This document shows positions 26,324 through 33,525 of a stretch of DNA of 64,000 bases, in pieces; the first letter of the stretch is position 1; each line of letters starts with the position of its first letter. Origin of the DNA: Paraburkholderia elongata (GTDB lineage: Bacteria; Pseudomonadota; Gammaproteobacteria; Burkholderiales; Burkholderiaceae); NCBI RefSeq assembly GCF_013177735.1, contig NZ_WOEZ01000276.1:1-64000 (forward strand), written 5' to 3'. A program made the translations under genes and the position numbers. The notes under the pieces were generated by a model. The model searched no databases. It worked only from the letters and a program-made list of their open reading frames with translations, and had not been told where the DNA came from.

Positions 26324-26854
26324 GTGACCCACTCCGATTCACTTCAAAGTCTTCCTGATATCCTCGAACCGGGTTTATCGGTGGTGTTTTGCGGAATAAA
26401 TCCCGGCGTCCTTGCGGCATCGACCGGCCACCATTTTGCCGGCAGAGGCAATCGGTTCTGGCGGGTCGTTCATCTGGCGGGTTTTACTCCTGAACAGACT
26501 TGTCCCGAGGACGATCGCACTCTCCTGCAGTATGGTTGTGGCCTGACAACCGTGGTCTCGCGTCCAACCGCACGAGCGGACGAACTGTCGCAATGGGAGT
26601 TCAAAGCGGCCGCGACGGAATTCGAGCAGAAGATTGAACGATATGCGCCGCAATGTGTTGCCTTCCTCGGGAAGATGGCACTCTGCGCCATGTCGGGCAC
26701 ACGCGACATCCACTGGGGCCCGCAACCAACAGCGTTCGGCGGCGCCCGCGCATGGGTGTTGCCAAATCCCAGCGGCCTGAACCGGACATTCAGCCTCGAC
26801 GCGCTGGTGACTGCGTACCGGGAACTTCGTCTTGCAGTCGCGCCGGCTGGCTAG
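26324..26854 (+). CDS. mug: G/U (T) mismatch-specific uracil-DNA glycosylase
   Basis: A 176-residue enzyme of the MUG family that removes uracil and 3,N4-ethenocytosine from double-stranded DNA. The catalytic motif region CGINPGVLAASTGHHFAGRG holds the Asn that activates water, RFWRVVHLAGFTPE follows, and the C-terminal motif NPSGLNRTFS matches the strand-wedging loop. Length is normal. The start is GTG at 26324, without a strong Shine-Dalgarno. Cytoplasmic base-excision repair. Standalone gene. Confidence 0.85.
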   Translation: MTHSDSLQSLPDILEPGLSVVFCGINPGVLAASTGHHFAGRGNRFWRVVHLAGFTPEQTCPEDDRTLLQYGCGLTTVVSRPTARADELSQWEFKAAATEFEQKIERYAPQCVAFLGKMALCAMSGTRDIHWGPQPTAFGGARAWVLPNPSGLNRTFSLDALVTAYRELRLAVAPAG

Positions 26855-27069
26855 GCCCTTCGCGATATTCCATGTCAGTGAGATTTGCCGGATCTGCGCG
26901 TTGCCAAGAACAGTTGTTCGACGCGCAGAGCAAGCTTGGGCAAAGGAAGGCCGACGCCGATGCCAACCTGATCCGCTGCTTGATCCTTCGAGAAAGGGCT
27001 TTACGTGTCGTTGCGCACACGATCGGCCGGAGCGACCGCGACAACGCTCCCGCAGGAACCCACGCGTGC

Positions 27070-27765
27070 TTATAACGCCTTCAAACCCGCCCTGACGAAC
27101 AGGAACAGTTCGTCAAACTGAGTGACCAGTTCAAAAGACAAAACGAACGCCAGCATATAGGCAGGCCCTGGATAATCGTTCATCCATCGCAGGATCGGTC
27201 CTGCAAGACGCGTTCTGACAAAATCCCGCGTCGCGATCCACGTGATGGTTACACCGATGGCCGCTCCCGCGAGAACATCAGTCGGATAGTGCAGCCCAAG
27301 ATACACCCGCGGCAAACATATGAAGATAGCTGTGTACAACAGCGCGAGCGCGCCGACGCGTCGCGAGACAAGAAAGATGCCCGTCGCAATCGACATCCAT
27401 AACATCGCATGATCGCTAGGAAAGGAACTCCACGTGCGCAAAACTGCGTCATGCAGGCCGGCAGAGGCAAAGTCGAGGCGCAATTCCGGGTTGTAGAGCG
27501 GCCGCTGCCGGAACGGCAAGAACAATGCGAGAAGCCTGCCGCTCGCAAGTGATAGGAGACCACTTGCGACCGTCGCGATGATCATCTCGCGCTTCCATTC
27601 ACCACGCGCATCCGGTTTGAACCACATCCACCACAACACGGGTATAAGGACGAGGCCTTTGAATATGACCTGGCCCGCTATCACCCTTATCGCGTGATTC
27701 ATTGCCGCAGAGCGGAAAGCGTTGTGCGTCAGGAAGATCTGGATTGCTGTATCGAAACTGTTCAT
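27070..27765 (-). CDS. PAP2-family membrane phosphatase
   Basis: About 231 residues from ATG at 27765 (MNSFDTAIQIFL); an open frame continues upstream but overlaps the small lipoprotein gene. There are several hydrophobic helices. The three phosphatase motifs are visible: LPFRQRPLYNP, SSFPSDHAMLW (PSDH in place of PSGH) and LPRVYLGLHYPTDVLAG, with the catalytic His residues in the last two. The family dephosphorylates undecaprenyl pyrophosphate, phosphatidic acid or related lipids at the outer face of the inner membrane. The exact substrate is unknown. Confidence 0.8.
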   Translation of the reverse strand: MNSFDTAIQIFLTHNAFRSAAMNHAIRVIAGQVIFKGLVLIPVLWWMWFKPDARGEWKREMIIATVASGLLSLASGRLLALFLPFRQRPLYNPELRLDFASAGLHDAVLRTWSSFPSDHAMLWMSIATGIFLVSRRVGALALLYTAIFICLPRVYLGLHYPTDVLAGAAIGVTITWIATRDFVRTRLAGPILRWMNDYPGPAYMLAFVLSFELVTQFDELFLFVRAGLKAL

Positions 27766-27778
27766 TGCGGCGCCAAGG

Positions 27779-27961
27779 CTATCTTCGCCAGCCGTGCCCG
27801 TAACCGCCGAAGCCGATGCCGACATCGACGGACGGCGCTGCGTAGTACCCTGGCGCATAACCATATCCATAGGCCGGCGCAGGCGCATAGCCGTACGGCG
27901 GAGCGACAATGCAGCCTGACAGGCCAGCCGCAAGCGCAACAACACACAAAAGTCTGATCAT
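27779..27961 (-). CDS. Small Tyr/Gly-rich lipoprotein
   Basis: 60 residues from ATG at 27961. A lipoprotein signal peptide with lipobox LSGC puts the lipidated Cys at about residue 16. The mature part is PYGYAPAPAYGYGYAP followed by SVDVGIGFGGYGHGWRR. Small lipoproteins of this composition are common in Burkholderia envelopes. It lies 13 bp upstream of the PAP2 gene in the same direction and may be co-transcribed with it. Function unknown. Confidence 0.7.
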   Translation of the reverse strand: MIRLLCVVALAAGLSGCIVAPPYGYAPAPAYGYGYAPGYYAAPSVDVGIGFGGYGHGWRR

Positions 27962-28239
27962 GTTTTTTCTCCCTGCGCGGATTGTAGATGGCGGACGTAT
28001 TCTGATTCGCAACGAAGTGTGTCCGAACGTAACCGGTCGGGCACGGAGATTTGATCAGACTATTGGCGTTTGCGTGTTCGCCGCAGAAAGGCGCACCTTC
28101 CATCGTCCGCTATGGCCGAACATTGTGTAGCGCGGCTATCGGCCAGGAAGAGTCTTTCGAGGATTCGACGCGAATGACCGCAGGCCTGCATATTTCGGAC
28201 CGCCAGGCTTACTACGATGCGCGGCTTACGGCTGACGGC

Positions 28240-29199
28240 TTACGGCTTACGGCCCGCTCTCTTTTTTTGATCGTAAATCAAAGCTCCAGTTTCGACCGGG
28301 ATGAACGGCGCTTGAAAATGGTCGATCAGAAAGTCGATGAATGCTCGGGCGCGTGCTGTCTGGTTTCGCTGGCTGGGGTAGTAGACAAACAGGTCGGCTG
28401 ACGGCAGTAGCGTGTCCGGCAACACCAGTCTTAACCGGCCGCTCTGAACGTACTTCGCCAGATCCCATTCGGAACGAATCAATATCCCATGGCCATCGAG
28501 TGCCCACCGCAGCACGATATCGCCATCATTGCTTGAAAGCGCGCCTATGACTTTCAGCGCTTCGGTGTGGTCGCCCTGTATGTACTTCCAGACGCCGTAA
28601 GCATCATCGTTCTGGCGATGAATGATGCAGCGGTGTCGAACAAGGTCCTCTATGCGCTCCGGCGTCCCAAAACGCTCAAGGTACTTTGGAGACGCGCAAA
28701 GGAAACGACGATTGCTCATGATGCGCCGGGCGCTAAGCCGGCTGTCGGGAAGCGTTCCAAAACGGATCGCCATATCGAACGCTTCCCCAACCAGATCGAT
28801 GGGCCGGTCGGTCACCTCAAACTGGATCTCCACATTGGGAAAGCGCTTCGCGAATTCAGATACAAGCGGCGCGATGGTCGTGCGCCCGAAGCCGAGCGTC
28901 GCATTGACGCGTAACAGACCGTGGGGATCGGACCTGGCCCCGGATATCTCGTCTTCCATCTGCCGGACTTGCCCCACGATCTGCGTCGCGTAGCGCAGGT
29001 AGGTCTCGCCTTCCGGCGTCAGGCTGACACTCCGTGTTGTCCGGTTGACTAACCGCGCCCCTAGCCTTTGCTCGATTAGCCCCAGGCGCTTGGTTGCGGC
29101 CGGCGGGGTGAGATCGAGCGCCCGCGCCGCTCCCGACAAGCTCTTCAGTTTGGCGAGGAGGATGAAAAATTCGAAATCGGACGCCGAATCGCTTGTCAC
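28240..29199 (-). CDS. LysR-family regulator, probable activator of the tartrate genes
   Basis: A 319-residue LTTR with an N-terminal HTH (KLKSLSGAARALDLTPPAAT, KRLGLIEQRLGARLVNRTTR) and an effector domain. It is divergent from the D-tartrate dehydratase gene across 130 bp, the standard arrangement for a LysR regulator and its target. In that gap TTCAC (29208-29212) and GTGAA (29240-29244) form a spaced inverted repeat in AT-rich DNA that could be its operator. Regulation is inferred from position. Confidence 0.85.
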   Translation of the reverse strand: MTSDSASDFEFFILLAKLKSLSGAARALDLTPPAATKRLGLIEQRLGARLVNRTTRSVSLTPEGETYLRYATQIVGQVRQMEDEISGARSDPHGLLRVNATLGFGRTTIAPLVSEFAKRFPNVEIQFEVTDRPIDLVGEAFDMAIRFGTLPDSRLSARRIMSNRRFLCASPKYLERFGTPERIEDLVRHRCIIHRQNDDAYGVWKYIQGDHTEALKVIGALSSNDGDIVLRWALDGHGILIRSEWDLAKYVQSGRLRLVLPDTLLPSADLFVYYPSQRNQTARARAFIDFLIDHFQAPFIPVETGALIYDQKKRAGRKP

Positions 29200-29207
29200 T
29201 TCAGTTG

Positions 29208-29244
29208 TTCACCTAAAGTAAAAAATGAAATGAATCAAAGTGAA
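29208..29244. promoter_or_regulatory. Candidate LysR operator between the regulator and the tartrate dehydratase gene
   Basis: TTCAC...GTGAA arms enclose a 27-nt AT-rich centre in the divergent gap. The pattern is short and could be chance. Confidence 0.3.
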
Positions 29245-29329
29245 TTTTAACGCCTCTTTTCGCCGATAAGCTAGTTTCCATTGCTAGCCAACGCACGCAA
29301 TACGTGCCCAAAACTCAGGAGACACCGTC

Positions 29330-30496
29330 GTGAGAATCGTTGAAATCCGCGAAAAGACCGTTCCGATCAGCTCCCCCATCCGGAATGCCTACATTGACTT
29401 CAGCAAGATGACGCTGAGTCTCGTCGCCGTGGTGACGGATGTCATCCGGGACGGAAAGCCGGTTGTGGGTTACGGCTTCAATTCCAACGGCCGTTACGGC
29501 CAGGGCAAGCTGATGCGCGAGCGTTTCATTCCGCGCCTCCTCGAAGCTGATCCCGCCACGCTAGTCAACGATGCCGGCGACAACCTCGATCCGCACAAGA
29601 TCTGGGCGACCATGTTCACGAACGAAAAGCCGGGTGGCCACGGCGAGCGCTCGGTCGCGATCGGCACGATCGACATGGCGATCTGGGATGCGGTGGCGAA
29701 GATCGAAGGCAAGCCGCTGTTCCAGTTGCTGGCCGACCGCTACGGTAATGGCCGGCCCAACCGCAAGATTTTCGTGTACGCCGCGGGCGGTTACTACTAC
29801 CCAGGCCAGGATCACGAGAAGCTGAAAGACGAAATGCGCAGCTATATCGACCGTGGCTATACGGTCGTGAAGAAGAAGATCGGCGGCGCTTCGCTCGACG
29901 AAGATCTGCGCCGCATCGACTCGATCCTGAGCGTACTCGGTGACGGGCAAAAACTTGCCGTCGATGCCAACGGCCGCTTCGATCTCGACACGGCGATCCA
30001 GTACGCTAAGGCGCTGTCGCAATACGACCTGTTCTGGTACGAAGAACCGGGAGACCCGCTCGACTACGAATTGCAGGCAACGCTTCGCAACTACTACGAC
30101 AAGCCGATGGCGACCGGCGAAGACCTGTTCTCGATGCAGGACGCCCGCAACCTGATCCGTTACGGCGGCATGCGTCCGGATCGCGACTGGTTGCAGTTCG
30201 ACTGCGCATTGAGCTACGGCCTCGTCGAGTATCTGCGCACGCTCGATATGCTGCATCAGCATGGCTGGTCGCCGAGCCGCTGCATTCCGCACGGCGGGCA
30301 TCAGATGTCGTTGAACATCGCGGCCGGCCTTGGCCTGGGTGGCAACGAATCCTATCCGGACCTGTTCCAGCCTTATGGCGGCTTCCCCGACGGCGTGAAG
30401 GTGGAAAACGGCTTCATCACGATGCCCGATCTACCCGGCATCGGCTTCGAAGGAAAAGCTGATCTCTTCGCCGAGATGAAAAAACTGTCCGCATAA
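29330..30496 (+). CDS. tarD: D(-)-tartrate dehydratase (enolase superfamily)
   Basis: A 388-residue enolase-superfamily protein whose active-site pattern fits the D-tartrate dehydratase described from Bradyrhizobium: KKK at 181-183, Asp212 (VDANGRFD), Glu238 (WYEEPGDP), Glu264 (ATGEDLF) and His321 (CIPHGGHQMS). Length also agrees within a residue. It would convert D-tartrate to oxaloacetate with Mg2+. The start is GTG at 29330 with AGGAGA upstream. It is divergent from a LysR gene and followed by a DctA-type transporter, giving a compact uptake-plus-dehydration module. Confidence 0.8.
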   Translation: MRIVEIREKTVPISSPIRNAYIDFSKMTLSLVAVVTDVIRDGKPVVGYGFNSNGRYGQGKLMRERFIPRLLEADPATLVNDAGDNLDPHKIWATMFTNEKPGGHGERSVAIGTIDMAIWDAVAKIEGKPLFQLLADRYGNGRPNRKIFVYAAGGYYYPGQDHEKLKDEMRSYIDRGYTVVKKKIGGASLDEDLRRIDSILSVLGDGQKLAVDANGRFDLDTAIQYAKALSQYDLFWYEEPGDPLDYELQATLRNYYDKPMATGEDLFSMQDARNLIRYGGMRPDRDWLQFDCALSYGLVEYLRTLDMLHQHGWSPSRCIPHGGHQMSLNIAAGLGLGGNESYPDLFQPYGGFPDGVKVENGFITMPDLPGIGFEGKADLFAEMKKLSA

Positions 30497-30660
30497 GCCA
30501 CTAACCGGCAAAACGCGCCGGCAAAACCGTCGGCGTAGCGTTCATAAAATTAGACAAAGGGAACGCAGGCGAAATCGGTCCGTACTCACTGCAGCGGCAA
30601 ATCCCGCCGCGGTGGTTCGATCTGACTTTCATTAAAAGATGCCACGCATAGGAGACAGTC

Positions 30661-31995
30661 ATGCGGGTTTCAAAGATCGGAAAATCTCTTTCCAAGCTCT
30701 ATGTACAGGTTCTGATTGGCATTGTTGCCGGTGTCCTCGTCGGCCATTTCTACCCTGACGTCGGTTCTCAACTTAAACCACTCGGCGACCTGTTCATCAA
30801 ACTGATCCGGATGCTGCTTGCCCCGATCATTTTCGCATCCGTTGTGGTCGGTATTGCCCGCATGAACGACCTTCATGAGGCCGGTCGCGTCGGCGTCAAA
30901 GCGGTCGTTTACTTCGAAATTGCTTCAACGATTGCTCTCGCTGTTGGCCTTGTAGTCGTGAATGTCATCAAGCCGGGCAGCGGGATGAACATTGACCCCG
31001 CGCATATCGACAGTTCGGCCATTTCCACCTACACCCATGCAGCACAACAGCACGGGATGCTTGAGTTCTTCATGAGCATCGTGCCGAACAGCATTGTCGG
31101 CGCATTCGCGAATGGAGATATCCTGCCAATCATCTTCTTTTCCGTTCTGCTCGCAATTTCCCTGGCAAAGCTTGGCCCCCGCACTGCGCCGCTCGTCGAC
31201 ATGCTCGACATGTTCCTTCAGGGCATGTTTGGCGTCGTGCGAATCGTAATGTATGTCGCGCCCGTCGGTGCCTTTGGCGGCATGGCATTTACCATCGCGA
31301 AGTACGGAATTGGTACGCTGGCATCGTTCGGAGAACTGATGCTGTGCCTTTACCTGACGTCGATTTTTTTCGTGGTCGTTGTGCTTGGTCTGGTGATGCG
31401 AATGAGCGGGCTGTCGCTGTGGAAGTATCTCCGTTACATCAAGGACGAAATCTTCATTACCCTCGGCACGGCTTCGACCGAAGCCGTGCTCCCGCAGATG
31501 CTCATCAAAATGGAAAAGCTGGGATGCTCACGACCCGTCGTCGGGATGGTATTGCCTACGGGCTATACCTTCAATGCCGATGGAACCGCGATCTACCTGA
31601 CGATGGCTGCCTTGTTCATCGCGCAGGCGATGAAGATCCATGTGTCGATCTGGGACCAGTTGCTGCTGCTCGGCGTGATGTTGCTGACGTCCAAGGGGTC
31701 TGCAGGTGTGGCCGGAGCCGGGTTTGTGGCGCTGGCTGCCACGCTGGCCACCATGCACAAAGTCCCGGTGTCCGGACTGGTGCTGCTGCTGGGCGTTGAC
31801 CGCTTCCTCAACGAGGCCCGCGCGGTCACGAACCTGATCGGCAACGGGGTTGCGACCATTGTGGTGGCTCGATGGGAGGGGGCGCTCGATATGAACAAGG
31901 CCCGCGCGATGCTCAACCGTACCGACTCGACGATCACCAACCCTTTGCACCGAAGCCTCCCGACGGAAGGCGTCCCGCACCATTTTGTGGATTAA
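30661..31995 (+). CDS. dctA: C4-dicarboxylate transporter DctA (DAACS family)
   Basis: A 444-residue DAACS symporter with the expected N-terminal LIRMLLAPIIFASVVVGIA, the serine-rich re-entrant loop FITLGTASTEAVLPQM, and the ion/substrate motif LPTGYTFNADGTAIYLT, then GVDRFLNEARAVTNLIGNG. It imports succinate, fumarate, malate and probably tartrate with protons or Na+. ATG at 30661 has AGGAGACAGTC upstream. It lies 164 bp after tarD. Its last 62 bases overlap, convergently, the end of the pseudopilin-like gene on the other strand, which is unusual and suggests an insertion boundary. Confidence 0.9.
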   Translation: MRVSKIGKSLSKLYVQVLIGIVAGVLVGHFYPDVGSQLKPLGDLFIKLIRMLLAPIIFASVVVGIARMNDLHEAGRVGVKAVVYFEIASTIALAVGLVVVNVIKPGSGMNIDPAHIDSSAISTYTHAAQQHGMLEFFMSIVPNSIVGAFANGDILPIIFFSVLLAISLAKLGPRTAPLVDMLDMFLQGMFGVVRIVMYVAPVGAFGGMAFTIAKYGIGTLASFGELMLCLYLTSIFFVVVVLGLVMRMSGLSLWKYLRYIKDEIFITLGTASTEAVLPQMLIKMEKLGCSRPVVGMVLPTGYTFNADGTAIYLTMAALFIAQAMKIHVSIWDQLLLLGVMLLTSKGSAGVAGAGFVALAATLATMHKVPVSGLVLLLGVDRFLNEARAVTNLIGNGVATIVVARWEGALDMNKARAMLNRTDSTITNPLHRSLPTEGVPHHFVD

Positions 31996-32581
31996 TGGTC
32001 TGCACCGGCCGACCGGGCGCTGCGGTAACAGCATTGGCGGGCGTGCTGCGCAGCCCCGGGGCAAGATAGATGAATTTCCACCCGCCGTAAGTCTGCTCGG
32101 TCTCGAAGTCTGCATATCGCCGCGGAAACTCCGCGCGCTTGATCGTCGACGCCTCCGAGCTGCTATACACACCATAAAAGCGATCGCCCTGCAGCAAGAA
32201 GAGCCAATCGGTCTTGCCGGTGACCGGATCCGGGTATGCCTGACGCAGATGATGCATCGGAACCGGAAAGCGCGTGTCGTCCAGCAGATCGTCGACCGAC
32301 GCCGGATAGACGCGGCCGACGCGGTAATACCGCACGATCGCCTGCCGGTACTGGTCACCGGCGAACAACAGCTGCTTCTCCTGCTCGCGCCGCCGTTCCA
32401 ACGACCAGACGTCGAGCGCGCCCGCCAAGGCGATCGACATCAGCGTCAGCGCGATCAATAGCGCCAGCAGCACGAGGCCACGCTGGCGCGCGGCGCGAGG
32501 CCAGGTTCGGTGCCGCGCAGCCCGCTTCGATGCCGACGAAATGCGCACGCCGCCTCGCGCCGAGAAAGCGCCGCGCCTCAC
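31934..32581 (-). CDS. Degenerate pseudopilin-like protein, last gene of the secretion operon
   Basis: 215 residues with a long basic leader ending at Gly35 and then a pilin-like hydrophobic helix, QRGLVLLALLIALTLMSIAL. The conserved +1 Phe is Leu and the +5 Glu is Ala. The soluble part has DQYRQAIVRYYRVGRVYPAS, typical of type II/IV pseudopilins, and ends with a flexible tail. It resembles GspK- or PilX-like minor components, which also lack Glu5. The GTG start overlaps the previous stop. The 3' end overlaps dctA by 62 bp on the opposite strand. Confidence 0.65.
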   Translation of the reverse strand: MRRGAFSARGGVRISSASKRAARHRTWPRAARQRGLVLLALLIALTLMSIALAGALDVWSLERRREQEKQLLFAGDQYRQAIVRYYRVGRVYPASVDDLLDDTRFPVPMHHLRQAYPDPVTGKTDWLFLLQGDRFYGVYSSSEASTIKRAEFPRRYADFETEQTYGGWKFIYLAPGLRSTPANAVTAAPGRPVQTINPQNGAGRLPSGGFGAKGW

Positions 32582-32967
32582 TTGCCCGCTCCTGCTGGAT
32601 CGGCAGGTGTGCCCTGCGGACTACTCGCCGGCACGACGTCGTACACGCCCGTCTTGGTTTCGTCGGGAGAAGCGATCACCGCCCACTTGTCGTCGCCGTT
32701 GACCGGATCGACCGGAACCGCCCGCAGATAGTGCTTCGCCACCAGTTCATCGAGCGTTTCCGGGTACTGGCCGTTGTCGCCGTAGTATTTATCGATCGCA
32801 TCGCGCATCACGGCGACGTTCTGTTGCCGGACCTGCTCCTTGCCACGTTCGATGCTGTGCATATAACGCGGCAGCGCGATCGTCAGCAGCAGGCCAATGA
32901 TCGCCATCACGACCACCAGTTCGATCAGCGTAAAACCGCCGGATCTACGCGTATGAGCGGGTTTCAT
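32578..32967 (-). CDS. Minor pseudopilin (GspG/PilE-like prepilin)
   Basis: 129 residues. The class III prepilin signal is RRSG/GFTLIELVVVMAIIGL, with cleavage after Gly11, and Glu lies at +5. The globular part has ALPRYMHSIERGKEQVRQQN, DAIDKYYGDNGQYPETLDEL and a short C-terminal beta region. Members are cleaved and N-methylated by a prepilin peptidase (PilD/GspO), which is not encoded in this window. It forms a tight unit with the two other pseudopilin genes after the secretin gene. Confidence 0.8.
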   Translation of the reverse strand: MKPAHTRRSGGFTLIELVVVMAIIGLLLTIALPRYMHSIERGKEQVRQQNVAVMRDAIDKYYGDNGQYPETLDELVAKHYLRAVPVDPVNGDDKWAVIASPDETKTGVYDVVPASSPQGTPADPAGAGK

Positions 32968-32976
32968 GTTGCACCG

Positions 32977-33522
32977 TCACCATTGTTTGTACGGAACGCC
33001 GTTGATGCCGGCGCGATCGGATTTCGACGACACATCGAACACATCCGTGCCGGCCCGATCACTCACGGACGACCCATCGGCACCGGCCTGATCCGGCGGC
33101 ACCCCATAGGCCCGCACGTTCCAGGTGTCCTCCGCGGCCGTGTCCGGCTCGCCGGTAAAGAACGGATCGCGCGGCACGTGGCGAAGGAACATCAACAGAC
33201 TGCCTTTCGGATCCTTCGCATTGGGCACGCCTGTCACGAGCACGGTCAGCGACGGCGGATAGCCGGACGCCTCCGCCTCCTTGTCGATCAAACCCGCGTC
33301 GCTCGAATCCTTGTATGCGTCGAGTGCCGTGCGAATCTCGCGCAACGCGGCGCTCAACTGCTGTTCCTTCTGACGCTGCACGATCAGTTCGGAGAACGGC
33401 ATGATCGCGAGCGCCAGGATGGACACGAGCGCGAGCGTGATCACCAGCTCGATCAACGTGAACCCACGCTGATCGGGCCGGCTTGCGCCAAGCGAGCGGA
33501 CCGCGTTCGTCGGCATGGCCAC
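32977..33522 (-). CDS. Minor pseudopilin
   Basis: 181 residues with the prepilin signal DQRG/FTLIELVITLALVSILAL (cleavage after Gly20, Glu at +5). IVQRQKEQQLSAALREIRTA and ALDAYKDSSDAGLIDKEAEA follow, then a Ser/Asp/Gly-rich C-terminus that could contain a metal-binding loop. GTG at 33522 is only 3 bp after the secretin stop; ATG two codons later (33516) is an equal candidate. Probably a pseudopilus tip or body subunit. Confidence 0.8.
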   Translation of the reverse strand: MAMPTNAVRSLGASRPDQRGFTLIELVITLALVSILALAIMPFSELIVQRQKEQQLSAALREIRTALDAYKDSSDAGLIDKEAEASGYPPSLTVLVTGVPNAKDPKGSLLMFLRHVPRDPFFTGEPDTAAEDTWNVRAYGVPPDQAGADGSSVSDRAGTDVFDVSSKSDRAGINGVPYKQW

Positions 33523-33525
33523 GGC

